From NCBI GenBank assembly GCA_910579435.1, contig CAJTVF010000026.1, positions 1 to 34,182 on the forward strand: DNA of 34,182 nucleotides. The letters are read 5' to 3'. The DNA is from an uncultured Oscillibacter sp. GTDB lineage: Bacteria > Bacillota > Clostridia > Oscillospirales > Oscillospiraceae. A program made the translations under genes and the position numbers. Under the pieces are notes generated by a model. It was not told the DNA's origin. It did no database searches and saw only the letters and a list, made by a program, of their open reading frames with translations. Below, piece by piece: positions 1 through 7,537 of this stretch; the first letter of the stretch is position 1; each line of letters starts with the position of its first letter.

Positions 1-115
1 ACTCAGAAAACTATACCCTATCATCTTCTAATTCCTAACTTGGTAGAGTACTAGCCCGCTGATTGAAAATGTGCAAACTGCACGTTTTCAACGTTGTTCA
101 CTCTATGCCGAAAGG
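1..115. other. AT-rich left edge without a gene
   Basis: This stretch is visibly more AT-rich than the rest of the window and I find no convincing coding frame. The only clear structure is a 12-bp stem at 63-74 / 80-91 with a 5-nt loop and one G-T pair. A short TTGGTAGAG string at 39-47 recalls a tRNA D-arm, but no acceptor, anticodon or T arm can be built around it. It lies downstream of the terminator that closes the yab operon. Confidence 0.5.
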
Positions 116-141
116 AAAACCGCCCGGAGACGGGCGGTTTT
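116..141 (-). terminator. Intrinsic terminator after yabR
   Basis: A perfect 11-bp stem (AAAACCGCCCG, GAGA loop, CGGGCGGTTTT) begins 2 nt beyond the yabR stop codon. In the minus direction it ends in TTTT followed by CCTTT. It is the natural end of the long minus-strand yab transcript. The symmetrical A/T ends mean it could also work from the other side. Confidence 0.85.
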
Positions 142-143
142 CT

Positions 144-614
144 TCATTTCCTTCTTCTCCCCCGCTTGCCGTCCATGCTGCGGTTCAGGTCCGCCATCTT
201 CCCCTCGGAGGAGGAGAGGAAGCGCTTCAGCTTGTCCTCAAAGGCCTGGTCCCCCGACGGCGGCAGGGGCTCGGTCCTTCCCCGGCCCTGGAACTGCGCC
301 GGGGCGGGCTTGGGCGCGGCCGCCGGGCGGGGCCCGGACTGGGGGCCCGTCCTGGGCGGGCGGGGCGCCCGCCGCTCCTGCTGGGGCAGGGCCTTTTTAA
401 TGGAGAGGTTCACCCTCCCGTTCTCCGCCGACAGGACCAAAACCTTCACGGCCTGGCCTGTCTGGAGGTGGTCGTGGACGTCCTCCACAAACGTATTGGC
501 AATCTCCGAGATATGTACCAGCCCGGAGCCGCCTCCCTCCAGCGCCACAAACGCGCCGAATTTCATGATGCTGGTGACTTTGCCTTCCAGAATGCTCCCA
601 ACCTGAGGCTCCAT
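144..614 (-). CDS. yabR: S1-domain RNA-binding protein, YabR family
   Basis: This 156-residue protein has one S1 RNA-binding domain at about residues 1-75 (GSILEGKVTSIMKFGAFVAL, later GLVHISEI and VKVLVLSAENGRVNLSIK). A Pro/Ala/Arg-rich linker follows, then a basic tail ending GKRGRRRK. The fold binds RNA; in Firmicutes YabR-type proteins are small cytoplasmic proteins, probably associated with ribosomes or polynucleotide phosphorylase-like functions (family knowledge, not shown here). The frame stays open to 818, but that extension runs into a dispersed repeat. The ATG at 614 begins the S1 domain and is preceded by AAGGAG. It is last in the flippase-mazG-hup-rqcP-yabP-yabQ-divIC-yabR run, the same place as in B. 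subtilis. Confidence 0.88.
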   Translation of the reverse strand: MEPQVGSILEGKVTSIMKFGAFVALEGGGSGLVHISEIANTFVEDVHDHLQTGQAVKVLVLSAENGRVNLSIKKALPQQERRAPRPPRTGPQSGPRPAAAPKPAPAQFQGRGRTEPLPPSGDQAFEDKLKRFLSSSEGKMADLNRSMDGKRGRRRK

Positions 615-650
615 ACGGTTTCTAGTTTCTCCTTCCCTTGATTCGCGGGG

Positions 651-817
651 TAAGAACCTGTTTTCATAACCGGGGAATGCCGGATGGACGGGGATGTTTC
701 CCGTCAGACAAGGAGAGTCTCCGCCGCAATCCGGACGGATTGCAAGGGAAACTGACGCGGCATGGCGGGAAAAGACCGGCCAGACGGCGCTCCACGGCTG
801 CGAAGACGGGTTCCACA
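651..817. repeat. ~165-bp inverted-repeat element, copy 1
   Basis: Left end TAAGAACCTGTTTTCATAAC pairs imperfectly with the right end, which read in reverse begins TGGAACCCGTCTTCGCAGCC. The interior contains AATCCGGACGGATT, then TGACGCGG, then GGCGGGAAAAGACCG. Aligned end to end it is the reverse complement of the element at 33816-33983. It fills the gap between divIC and yabR, about 35 bp upstream of the yabR start, and produces an artificial N-terminal extension of the yabR reading frame. It has no coding capacity and is MITE-like. Confidence 0.82.
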
Positions 818-820
818 AGC

Positions 821-1123
821 TCAGCTGCCCACTTCAAAGACATACTCTCCCGGCAGCAATAGGCCCAGCTCCCGGCGGGCGATCTCCTGCATCTTCTCAG
901 GCGTGCAGCCCTCCTCGATGTCCGCCGCCAGGGCGTCGTTCTCCTGCTTCCGGCTCTCGACCTCGGCGGCCACCTGCTCCCTTTCCGCCTCGGCGGCCGA
1001 CACCTTCTCCCGCAGGGCGTACACCTCGCAGACCAGCGCGGCCAGCAGAATCACGATCAACAGCTTGGTCATAAGGCCCGTGCGGAGCTTTACTGCCTTT
1101 GGCTTTTTTCGCTGCTTTGCCAT
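821..1123 (-). CDS. divIC: Septum formation initiator DivIC/FtsB family
   Basis: This 100-residue bitopic membrane protein has a basic cytoplasmic N terminus (MAKQRKKPKAVKLR). One transmembrane helix follows at about residues 17-36 (LMTKLLIVILLAALVCEVYA), then a coiled coil of about 35 residues (REKVSAAEAEREQVAAEVES) and a C-terminal segment with a conserved-looking EIARRELGLLLPGEYVF. DivIC/FtsB proteins join FtsL and DivIB/FtsQ in the divisome. The ATG at 1123 has AAGGAGA eight bases upstream; an upstream start at 1156 lacks support. The reading frame of yabQ runs through most of this gene out of frame. Repeat copy 1 lies directly downstream. Confidence 0.88.
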   Translation of the reverse strand: MAKQRKKPKAVKLRTGLMTKLLIVILLAALVCEVYALREKVSAAEAEREQVAAEVESRKQENDALAADIEEGCTPEKMQEIARRELGLLLPGEYVFEVGS

Positions 1124-1586
1124 TTCTGCCGTCTCCTTTCCCGGGCCTGTACCCACTGTTTCTTATTGTAAAGCATTTGCGCCAAAAATAAAAGAGATTT
1201 TTTCCCCGGCGGAGCATTTTTTTATAAAAATTTCTTGTCCACCGCAGAGGCAGGCAGAGCAGGCTCCACAAAAACGCCAGCGTATCCGCCCAAAACGCCC
1301 ACAGGGGCCGCAGCGGCTCTGAAAAGGCGCAGAAATACAGCACCGCGCCCCCCACCGCCCCCAGGATCACAAAGCCCCGGAGCTGGCCCGCCCCCCGGCG
1401 CAGCAGGAAGAGGAACATGGCTCCGCCCACCGCCAGGCAGTAGGCCCCGTCCAGCCATCCGGTGGCCCGGGGGGCCCGGACCCGGAAGGGACGCAGCAGG
1501 TCATACAGCAGCCCCGCGGACAGGCCCAAGAGGATGGACTGCCCGAAGACCAGCAGCTGCTGGGCCGCCTGGTTTTCCACGCTCAT
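897..1586 (-). CDS. yabQ: Spore cortex biosynthesis protein YabQ
   Basis: The first ~150 residues are a typical YabQ: several hydrophobic segments (QLLVFGQSILLGLSAGLLYD, LDGAYCLAVGGAMFLFLL, FVILGAVGGAVLYFCAF, LWAFWADTLAFLWSLLCL) followed by a basic stretch NFYKKMLRRGK. YabQ is needed for spore cortex formation and sits in the forespore outer membrane (known from B. subtilis). The start overlaps the yabP stop as ATGA, indicating translational coupling. No stop occurs where family members usually end, so the frame continues to 897, overlapping divIC by 227 bp. The last ~75 residues are Gly/Arg-rich and read like out-of-frame divIC. Either the tail is really made or the stop was lost recently; the identity is secure, the C-terminal end is not. 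Confidence 0.8.
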   Translation of the reverse strand: MSVENQAAQQLLVFGQSILLGLSAGLLYDLLRPFRVRAPRATGWLDGAYCLAVGGAMFLFLLRRGAGQLRGFVILGAVGGAVLYFCAFSEPLRPLWAFWADTLAFLWSLLCLPLRWTRNFYKKMLRRGKNLFYFWRKCFTIRNSGYRPGKGDGRNGKAAKKAKGSKAPHGPYDQAVDRDSAGRAGLRGVRPAGEGVGRRGGKGAGGRRGREPEAGERRPGGGHRGGLHA

Positions 1587-1864
1587 CCGAACAGGCGGCC
1601 CAGGAAGCCGCCCCGGCCGGGGCCCTGGTCCTCATAGGTCAGGGAGTCGATCCTCCCGTCCACGTGGAGCTCGCCCCCGTCCAGGGACAGCTTCCCGATG
1701 TGCAGGTCCTCCCCCGTGACCACCAGGGTCCCCACGGCGGTGGTCATGACGATGCCGGTCTCGTCGAAGCGCTCCACATCCTCCACGCCGGAGACGGTCA
1801 GGCTCTCCCGCCCGTCCAGCTCCAGGCGGTGGGCGGCGGTTTGGGGCACAGAGTAATCGTTCAT
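1583..1864 (-). CDS. yabP: Sporulation protein YabP
   Basis: A 93-residue soluble protein of the YabP/YqfC family. The segments HRLELDGRESLTVSGVEDVE, GIVMTTAVGTLVVTGEDLHI and KLSLDGGELHVDGRIDSLTY give the repeated beta-strand pattern of this family. YabP is made in the mother cell under sigma-E in B. subtilis and is required for spore coat and cortex assembly. The ATG at 1864 has GGGAGGGA about 7 bases upstream; a GTG at 1885 is the weaker alternative. It overlaps yabQ by 4 bp. Confidence 0.88.
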   Translation of the reverse strand: MNDYSVPQTAAHRLELDGRESLTVSGVEDVERFDETGIVMTTAVGTLVVTGEDLHIGKLSLDGGELHVDGRIDSLTYEDQGPGRGGFLGRLFG

Positions 1865-1908
1865 GGTTCGTCCCTCCCTGTCCACAGGATATGGCGGGAG
1901 GGCCTCGT

Positions 1909-2151
1909 TTATGACAGCTGTTTGTAAAGCGCGGCGGCGTCGGCCTGGCGGACCGTCTCCTGGACGGACAGGACCTCCACCGTCACCTCCCGGGCTCCCA
2001 GGCGGAGGGAGATCTGATCCCCCGCCTTCACCTCATAGGAGGCCCGGGCGGGGCGGCCGTTGACGGAGACCAGCCCGTTGTCGCAGGCCTCGTTGGCCAT
2101 GGTCCGCCGCTTGATGAGGCGGGAGACCTTGAGATATTTGTCCAGACGCAT
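1909..2151 (-). CDS. rqcP: S4-domain RNA-binding protein RqcP/YabO
   Basis: This 80-residue protein is essentially one S4 domain: MRLDKYLKVSRLIKRRTMAN, then GLVSVNGRPA and VKAGDQISLRLG. RqcP (YabO, Hsp15-like) binds stalled 50S subunits carrying peptidyl-tRNA and supports RqcH-driven alanine tailing in ribosome rescue (family knowledge). The ATG at 2151 has a perfect AAAGGAGG seven bases upstream. Its place before yabP matches B. subtilis. A hairpin at 2180-2203 separates it from hup, so it may be transcribed partly by read-through. Confidence 0.9.
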   Translation of the reverse strand: MRLDKYLKVSRLIKRRTMANEACDNGLVSVNGRPARASYEVKAGDQISLRLGAREVTVEVLSVQETVRQADAAALYKQLS

Positions 2152-2179
2152 GGCGCGTCCTCCTTTCATGGAAAAGGAA

Positions 2180-2203
2180 ACAGCCGGCAAGCCTGCCGGC
2201 TGT
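2180..2203 (-). terminator. Hairpin between hup and rqcP, possible attenuator
   Basis: A strong stem ACAGCCGGCA / TGCCGGCTGT with a short AGCC loop begins about 24 nt past the hup stop. In the minus direction it is followed by TTCCTTTTCC, a weak U-tract, and then by the rqcP Shine-Dalgarno. It probably lets hup be expressed at a higher level than the genes after it by partial termination (inference). Confidence 0.55.
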
Positions 2204-2226
2204 TCAAAACAGAGCGTTTTCCCCGA

Positions 2227-2502
2227 TCAGCCGCCCACGATGTCCTTCAAAACCTTGCCGGCCTTGAACACCGGCACGGTAGAGGCAGGGATCTCGATGG
2301 GCTCCTTGGTCTTGGGGTTCCGGCCCACCCGGGCGGCCCGCTTCTTCACCTCAAAGGAGCCAAAGCCCACCAGCTGGACCTTCTCGCCCTCCTTCAGGGC
2401 GTCGGTGATGGCGTCCAGCGTAGCGGTAATGACGGTCTCGGCGTCTTTCTTGGAGACCTCCGCGGCCGCGGAAACAACGTTGATGAGTTCTGCTTTGTTC
2501 AT
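2227..2502 (-). CDS. hup: HU family DNA-binding protein
   Basis: A 91-residue, full-length bacterial HU: MNKAELINVVSAAAEVSKKD, the beta-arm region VGFGSFEVKKRAARVGRNPK, and KEPIEIPASTVPVFKAGK at the end. The GRNPKT signature is at residues 61-66. HU is a dimeric nucleoid protein that bends DNA non-specifically. The ATG at 2502 follows GCAGGAGG. It lies between mazG and rqcP, where B. subtilis has no gene. Confidence 0.95.
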   Translation of the reverse strand: MNKAELINVVSAAAEVSKKDAETVITATLDAITDALKEGEKVQLVGFGSFEVKKRAARVGRNPKTKEPIEIPASTVPVFKAGKVLKDIVGG

Positions 2503-2564
2503 GAATGGTATCCTCCTGCAATCATTTGTGTTCTGGTATTCTTTATTCTTAACGCAATCGCGTG

Positions 2565-3368
2565 TTAAGACTCCTTGCTTTTTGCGGACCTCCAAAGGTT
2601 TACCAGCTCCGCCTCCGTATATTCGCCCAGGGGCTTGTCCGCCAGGACTTCTACCCGGCGGAAGCGTCCGTCGAATTTGTCGCAGGCCCGGTGGAGGGCG
2701 TCCTCCGGGTCCACGCCGGACATCTGGGCCACCTTGGCGGTGATGAAGAGCAGGTCTCCCAGCTCCTCCCGGACGCCGTGGGGCCCGTCCGCCGCGCCTC
2801 CGGCCTCCAGGGCCTCCCGCAGCTCCCGGACCTCCTCCTCCAGCTTCCCCAAGGCGCTGAGGGCGCTGGACCAGTCAAAGCCCGCCTTGGCGGTCTTGCT
2901 GCCGATCTTCTCCGCCCGCCAGAGGGCGGGCAGGGTGTGAGGCACGGCCTCGATGGCGTCGGCGGTGGTGGCCTGGGATTTCTCCTTCCGCTTCAGCGCC
3001 TCCCAGTTGGCCAAAACCTCCCGGCTGTCCTCCACCTCCACGGTCCCGAAGACGTGGGGATGGCGGTAGACCAGCTTCCGGGCCACGCCGTTCACCACGT
3101 CGTCCACGGTGAAGCGGCCCCGCTCCGTCTCGATCTGGGCGTGGAAGGCCACCTGCATCAGTACGTCGCCCAGCTCCTCGCACATGTCCGCAGGGTCGTC
3201 CCGGTCGATGGCGTCCAGAGCCTCATACGTCTCCTCCAGGAAGTTCCGGCGGATGGACCCGTGGGTCTGCTCCGCGTCCCAGGGGCAGCCCCCAGGGGCC
3301 CGGAGCAGGCGCATAATCTCCAGGAAATCCTCCCAGCCGTAACGGCGCTTACATTGAAAATCTACCAT
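2565..3368 (-). CDS. mazG: Nucleoside triphosphate pyrophosphohydrolase MazG
   Basis: A 267-residue protein with two tandem MazG folds. The first has GGCPWDAEQT at 26-35, the metal-binding EETYE at 45-49 and EELGD at 64-68; the second has LEEEVRELREAL at about 176 and REELGDLLF near 200. MazG hydrolyses NTPs and dNTPs to the monophosphate and pyrophosphate, cleaning the nucleotide pool. The start is the ATG at 3368; a longer open frame reaches 4655 but there it is only the shadow of the flippase gene. The ribosome site is weak (AAGG). The gene corresponds to the C-terminal half of B. subtilis YabN; the N-terminal methylase domain found there is absent. Confidence 0.92.
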   Translation of the reverse strand: MVDFQCKRRYGWEDFLEIMRLLRAPGGCPWDAEQTHGSIRRNFLEETYEALDAIDRDDPADMCEELGDVLMQVAFHAQIETERGRFTVDDVVNGVARKLVYRHPHVFGTVEVEDSREVLANWEALKRKEKSQATTADAIEAVPHTLPALWRAEKIGSKTAKAGFDWSSALSALGKLEEEVRELREALEAGGAADGPHGVREELGDLLFITAKVAQMSGVDPEDALHRACDKFDGRFRRVEVLADKPLGEYTEAELVNLWRSAKSKES

Positions 3369-3445
3369 AGATTGCCCGCCTTTGCAAGAAATTTCGAGAA
3401 AAAAGTTGAAATGTGGGTCTATTTTTTGCCAATATTCCGAATTTT

Positions 3446-5065
3446 TTAGCGCAAATGCAACATCTTTGCCAATTTTTTCCCATGGGGCACCGTTTTCAGG
3501 TCCTCCGCCCGTAAAATCCGCAGGGCGACCACCAAAATGGCGTAAACGATTACCCCTGCCAGGATGCCGCAGAGGGTGGCAATGGCGTTGGCACCGTAGG
3601 CGGAGTGTCCCGACAGGGCCCGGCTCACGAAGCCGTGGACCGCCCAGGCCGCGCCGCCCATGAGGACGGAGGCCGCGACCGGCTTGGCAAAAATCTGGAG
3701 GTAACGGGGCTTCTCCGGGGAGTAGAGCCAGACCAAAAACAGGTTCAGTCCGGCGATGACCACATAGCAGCAAAGGGTCGAAATGGGGGCTCCATGGATA
3801 TTGATCTCCGGCTTCCCCACAAGGACGTAATTCAAAATGATCTTCACCAGCCCGCCCAGAATCACCGTCAGGACAGGCAGGTGGACTTTGCCGTAGGTCT
3901 GCAAAATGGCATTGGTCAGATTCATGACACAGACGAAAATGCAGGCCAGGCCCAGGATCTGAAGATGCGGTCCCGCCTCCAGCGCGGCCTCCGGCTGGGC
4001 CGGGAGAACCAGGCGCATGATAGGCGTGGACAGCACGCTGAGCCCCACGCCGCAGGGCAGGGCCAAAATGGCGATGAGCCGGAAAGCGGAGGAGATGATC
4101 CGGTCCGTCTCCCGGTGGTCCTTCCGGGCCAAGGCCGCCGCCGCCACGGGGATCAGGCTCATGGTCACCGGGAAGACGAAGGAGGGCGGGAGGTTCAGCA
4201 TGTCCATGGCGTAGCCGTAGGCCCCCTTCAGGGACGCGGCGGCTTCCTCTGTCAGGCCCAGGCCGTTTTGGAGCCGGCCCATGACAATGGAGGTGTCCAC
4301 CAGGTTGATGACGCTCATGGCGGAGTTGCTCAGCGTGATGGGAATGCCGATGGCCAGAATGCGCTTGGCCAAAGTCCCCCGGCCGGCGGAGACGTCCAGG
4401 GCCTCCGCCGGGGAACGGTGGGTCAGCAGGTAGCCGGTCAGGAAGAACATGGACAGCACGGTCCCGATGGTTACGCCCAGAATGGCCCCCGCCGCCACAA
4501 ACTCCTGCCCCATGCCCAGCCGGAAGATATACCAGGCCAGCGCCAGGCCGATGCCCAGCTTGCTCAGGGCCTCCAGCACTTGGGAGACGGCGGTGGGCGT
4601 CATATTCCCCTGGCCCTGGGTGTAGCCCCGCATACAGGCTAGAAGGCACACGCAAAATACCGCCGGGGACAGGGCCCGGATGGCCCAGTAGGCGCTCTCG
4701 TTGTGAAGCATTTCCGCCACGGACCGGGTGCCGAAAAACATGATGGCAAAGCCCGCCAGCCCCAAGGCGAAGAAAATCCAGATGGCGGTGCTGAACAGCC
4801 TCCGCTTCTCGTTCTCCCGGCCCTGCGCCTGTGCCTCGGACACCAGCTTGCTCAGCGCCAGAGGCAGACCCGCCGTGGAGATAGACAGCAGAACGTTGTA
4901 GATCTGATAGGCGGAGTCGAAGTAGGTCTTGCCCTCCTTGCCCAGGATGTTGTTGAGGGGGATTTTGTAAAAGAAGCCAATGCCTTTGACAATGGCTACT
5001 GCCGCGGCCAGAATGGCCGCGCCGCCCAGGAAGGACTGTTTTTTCTTAGCCGACATAAAAAGCAT
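3446..5065 (-). CDS. spoVB: SpoVB/YabM-type polysaccharide flippase (MOP superfamily)
   Basis: A 539-residue integral membrane protein with about 14 hydrophobic segments, of the MATE-like polysaccharide transporter/MurJ group. It opens SAKKKQSFLGGAAILAAAVA and has KIPLNNILGKEG, then VFCVCLLACMRGYTQGQGNM near residue 140, typical of SpoVB relatives. Such proteins flip lipid-linked peptidoglycan or polysaccharide precursors; SpoVB acts in spore cortex synthesis. Its position immediately before mazG corresponds to yabM of B. subtilis, so yabM may be the better orthologue name. Two start codons fit: ATG 5065 (AAAGG nine bases upstream) or ATG 5056 (GAGGT nine upstream). The name assignment within the family is uncertain. 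Confidence 0.88.
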   Translation of the reverse strand: MLFMSAKKKQSFLGGAAILAAAVAIVKGIGFFYKIPLNNILGKEGKTYFDSAYQIYNVLLSISTAGLPLALSKLVSEAQAQGRENEKRRLFSTAIWIFFALGLAGFAIMFFGTRSVAEMLHNESAYWAIRALSPAVFCVCLLACMRGYTQGQGNMTPTAVSQVLEALSKLGIGLALAWYIFRLGMGQEFVAAGAILGVTIGTVLSMFFLTGYLLTHRSPAEALDVSAGRGTLAKRILAIGIPITLSNSAMSVINLVDTSIVMGRLQNGLGLTEEAAASLKGAYGYAMDMLNLPPSFVFPVTMSLIPVAAAALARKDHRETDRIISSAFRLIAILALPCGVGLSVLSTPIMRLVLPAQPEAALEAGPHLQILGLACIFVCVMNLTNAILQTYGKVHLPVLTVILGGLVKIILNYVLVGKPEINIHGAPISTLCCYVVIAGLNLFLVWLYSPEKPRYLQIFAKPVAASVLMGGAAWAVHGFVSRALSGHSAYGANAIATLCGILAGVIVYAILVVALRILRAEDLKTVPHGKKLAKMLHLR

Positions 5066-5255
5066 ACCTCGAAACCTTTCAAAAATGCGCGGACAGCCTC
5101 TGTCCGTGAGGGGCGGGCCCCATTGTCCACTTTATGGGACCGGGACCCGCCTTATAACCAGATTCCCTCCAGCGGCACACCCCGCTCAGAAATTGCCCTT
5201 ACCGCTCCGCTTCCGCCGCGGCGAAAGCTGCACCGGACGTGGAATTTCTCCGCCT

Positions 5256-5295
5256 TCAGCCGTGACCCGCTCCACTGGGCTCACGGCTGATTTTT
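5256..5295 (+). terminator. Terminator-shaped hairpin facing plus strand, no obvious client gene
   Basis: TCAGCCGTGA (5256-5265) pairs perfectly with TCACGGCTGA (5281-5290), with CCC/GGG extending inward, and TTTTT follows on the plus strand. In the minus direction, in which punA and the flippase are transcribed, there is no U-tract. The rest of the 240-bp gap (5066-5305) holds a small GGACAG/CTGTCC hairpin at 5091-5105 and no convincing promoter. Confidence 0.5.
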
Positions 5296-5305
5296 GAGGC
5301 CCTGT

Positions 5306-6133
5306 TTACACGCGCTCCAGACAGCCCTTCACCAGGGCGGTGAACTTGGGGCCCGCCGCTTCTCCCGCTTCGATGACCTCGTCGCCGGAGAGGGGCTGCT
5401 CCAGCACCCCCGCCGCCATATTGGTGCAGAGGGTGAAGCCCAGGACCTCCATGCCGCAGTGGGCGGCGGTGATGGCCTCCGGCACCGTGGACATGCCCAC
5501 GGCGTCCGCCCCCAGGAGGCGGGCCGCCTTGACCTCCGCCGGAGTCTCGTACTGGGGGCCGGGGAAGAACATGTAGACGCCCTCTTTCAGGTCCAGACCC
5601 TGGGCCCTGGCGGCGTCCCGGGCCTTTTCCTGGAGGGCCGGGGTGTAAACGTGGCTCATGTCCGGGAAGCGGGGCCCCAGCTCCTCGATGTTGGGCCCGC
5701 AGAGGGGGCTGACGCCAAAGAGCTTAATGTGGTCCGTAATCAGCATGATGTCCCCGGCCGTCCAGGCGGTGTTCACCGCCCCGGCGGCGTTGGTCACCAC
5801 CAGCGTCTCAATCCCCAGCAGCCGGGCCGCCCGGACCGGATAGCCGGCGTCGGCGAAGGACCAGCCCTCGTAGGTGTGGAGGCGGCCCTGCATGACGGCC
5901 ACGTCCTTTCCAGCCAGCTTCCCGAAGAGGAACTGGCCCTTGTGTCCGGGGGCGGTGGAGTGCTTCATGTGGGGCACCTCCGAATAGGGCACGGTAATGG
6001 GGCTTTCCACCTCGTCCGCCAGGGCCCCCAGGCCGGAGCCCAGAATCAGCAGGACCTGGGGCTGGAAGCCGTTCAGCTTTTCCCAAAGGGCCTGGACGCT
6101 CTCCCGCACCTGTTGAATCGTGTAAAATTCCAT
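5306..6133 (-). CDS. punA: Purine-nucleoside phosphorylase, trimeric type
   Basis: A 275-residue enzyme of the trimeric PNP class, which splits inosine and guanosine with phosphate into base plus ribose-1-phosphate. Motifs visible: phosphate loop LGSGLG at 31-36, PGHKG with His64, MQGRLHTYEG at 81-90, VTNAAGAVN at 113-121, GPQYETPAE and GMSTVPEA in the second half. Length matches the family. The start at 6133 follows AGAGGAGG. It sits between a zinc-ribbon gene and the flippase in the same direction. Its product joins the purine salvage pathway in the cytoplasm. Confidence 0.95.
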   Translation of the reverse strand: MEFYTIQQVRESVQALWEKLNGFQPQVLLILGSGLGALADEVESPITVPYSEVPHMKHSTAPGHKGQFLFGKLAGKDVAVMQGRLHTYEGWSFADAGYPVRAARLLGIETLVVTNAAGAVNTAWTAGDIMLITDHIKLFGVSPLCGPNIEELGPRFPDMSHVYTPALQEKARDAARAQGLDLKEGVYMFFPGPQYETPAEVKAARLLGADAVGMSTVPEAITAAHCGMEVLGFTLCTNMAAGVLEQPLSGDEVIEAGEAAGPKFTALVKGCLERV

Positions 6134-6158
6134 CTTACATCCTCCTCTTTTTTATTGT

Positions 6159-6560
6159 TCAATCCAGCTTCTCGCCGCAGGAGCGGCAGAAATGGTCTCC
6201 TTCCCCCACAGCCTCGCCGCAGCCCGGGCAGGCGGGGGCCTCCGGCCTCCGGCCCAGGGTCTCGTTGAGCCCGGCCAGCTGCGCCTTCAAAGCGTCGATC
6301 TCCCGGAGCTTTTCCAGCAGCTCCTCCGATTCCGTGGGGCTGCCGGTGTGGGTGGCGTAGACCATTTCCCCGGCCTCCATCAGCTTCTCGTCCATCTCGC
6401 CTTCCACCCGGGCGGCCTCATAGCGGAGCTTCACGCCCCCCGCCAGGCGCTCCGCCCCCTGGCAGGCAAGGCCCAGGGTCCCCAGGGCCAGGGTCCCCGC
6501 CGTCTCCACGCCGGCCCGAAGGGTGTCCAGCAGGTCATACAGCTTTTCCTGATTGCGCAT
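6159..6560 (-). CDS. Zinc-ribbon protein of unknown function
   Basis: A 133-residue protein. The N-terminal ~100 residues are predicted helical and charged (MRNQEKLYDLLDTLRAGVET, then EELLEKLREIDALKAQLAGL, a likely coiled coil). A four-cysteine zinc ribbon, CPGCGEAVGEGDHFCRSCG, forms the C terminus. No enzyme motif is visible. The ATG at 6560 has AAAGGAG eight bases upstream; the open frame continues to 6614 but without ribosome-site support. It lies 25 bp after the kinase gene and about 25 bp before punA. Function unknown; a scaffolding or regulatory role is only a guess. Confidence 0.75.
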   Translation of the reverse strand: MRNQEKLYDLLDTLRAGVETAGTLALGTLGLACQGAERLAGGVKLRYEAARVEGEMDEKLMEAGEMVYATHTGSPTESEELLEKLREIDALKAQLAGLNETLGRRPEAPACPGCGEAVGEGDHFCRSCGEKLD

Positions 6561-6585
6561 AGTGCCGCTCCTTTCATCTTCCGTG

Positions 6586-7518
6586 TCAGTGGTTGTCGTA
6601 GGGGCTTCCGCCAATAAACTCCCGCGCCAGGGATTTGGCGGGGATATGCTTCTCGTCCAGAGCCTCGATCTTCTCCAGGCCCCGGAGGATGTCCTCCGCC
6701 ACCTGGTACTTTCCCCGGGGAATCTCCTCCAGCAGGGGAACCACGAAGGGCTTCAGGGCGCTGGCGCTGAGGGCCAGGGAGGAGTCGAACATCAAATCCG
6801 CGTTCTCCTTGTAGGGGGAAATATACAGCCGCTCTCCCCGGCGGACATTTTCCCACAGCTTCAGGGTGAAAGCCGCGTCGCTGCCCCGGAACTTGAAGTC
6901 CCGGACGATGCGGCGGCAGAGGCGGACCCAGGACTTGTCAAACACCAAAGAGCCGTCCTCATCCAAAATACCGCTCCGGGCGGCGATATAGAGCTTGAAC
7001 GCCTTGGGGTTCTTCCCCACGATGATGTCGTTCAGGGCGTGGATGCCCTCGAAGATCACCATATCGTCCTTCCCCAGCCGCATGGGCCGGGCGAAAATGT
7101 CCGAGCGCATCTGCCGGGCGAACTCATACTTGGGAACGTGGATCAGTTCTCCCCGGTCCAGCATGGCAAAGTGCTGGTTCAGAAGGTCCACATCCAGGCA
7201 GAAGGGGGACTCGTAATCGATGGCCCCCTCCCGGTTCCGGGGAAAGGTCTCCGGGTCCATGGTCTTGAAATAGTTGTCCATGGAGACGGTGTGGGTCTCC
7301 ATACCCATCTCCACCAGCTTTTCCTCGATTTTCAGCGCGGTGGTGGTCTTGCCGGAGCCGGAGGGACCGGAGAGGAGAATGATATGGGATTCCGCCCGGT
7401 GGTCCGCGATGCGCGCGGCGGCGGCCTCCACCTTTTTCTCGAACAGCGCGTCGCACTCCCGGGCGAAGGCGGCGGGATCGCTGCGGATGGCCTCGTTGAT
7501 CTGCTTCAGGGAATACAT
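6586..7518 (-). CDS. Uridine kinase-like nucleoside kinase
   Basis: A 310-residue P-loop kinase of the phosphoribulokinase/uridine kinase family. Walker A GPSGSGKTTT starts at residue 51; SMDNYFKTMDPETFPRNREG follows, the usual Asp-x-Tyr-lid region, then VIFEGIHALN (Walker B-like). It would phosphorylate uridine or a related nucleoside with ATP. The N-terminal ~45 residues before the P-loop and the length make it closer to the C-terminal kinase part of long clostridial nucleoside kinases than to the ~210-residue Udk; substrate is therefore inferred. The ATG at 7518 follows AAAGGAG. It is 19 bp downstream of hemZ. Confidence 0.82.
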   Translation of the reverse strand: MYSLKQINEAIRSDPAAFARECDALFEKKVEAAAARIADHRAESHIILLSGPSGSGKTTTALKIEEKLVEMGMETHTVSMDNYFKTMDPETFPRNREGAIDYESPFCLDVDLLNQHFAMLDRGELIHVPKYEFARQMRSDIFARPMRLGKDDMVIFEGIHALNDIIVGKNPKAFKLYIAARSGILDEDGSLVFDKSWVRLCRRIVRDFKFRGSDAAFTLKLWENVRRGERLYISPYKENADLMFDSSLALSASALKPFVVPLLEEIPRGKYQVAEDILRGLEKIEALDEKHIPAKSLAREFIGGSPYDNH

Positions 7519-7537
7519 GGGCTCGGCTCCTTTCCGT

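Noticed and set aside
30..70. tRNA-like TTGGTAGAG string at the left edge
   Set aside because: No acceptor, anticodon or T arms can be formed around it on either strand.
144..818. N-terminal extension of the S1 protein
   Set aside because: The extra residues come from repeat copy 1, and the ATG at 614 has the ribosome site and starts the domain.
2565..4655. A 696-residue minus-strand frame joining MazG to a long upstream part
   Set aside because: The upstream ~430 residues are the out-of-frame reading of the flippase gene; MazG has its own ATG at 3368.
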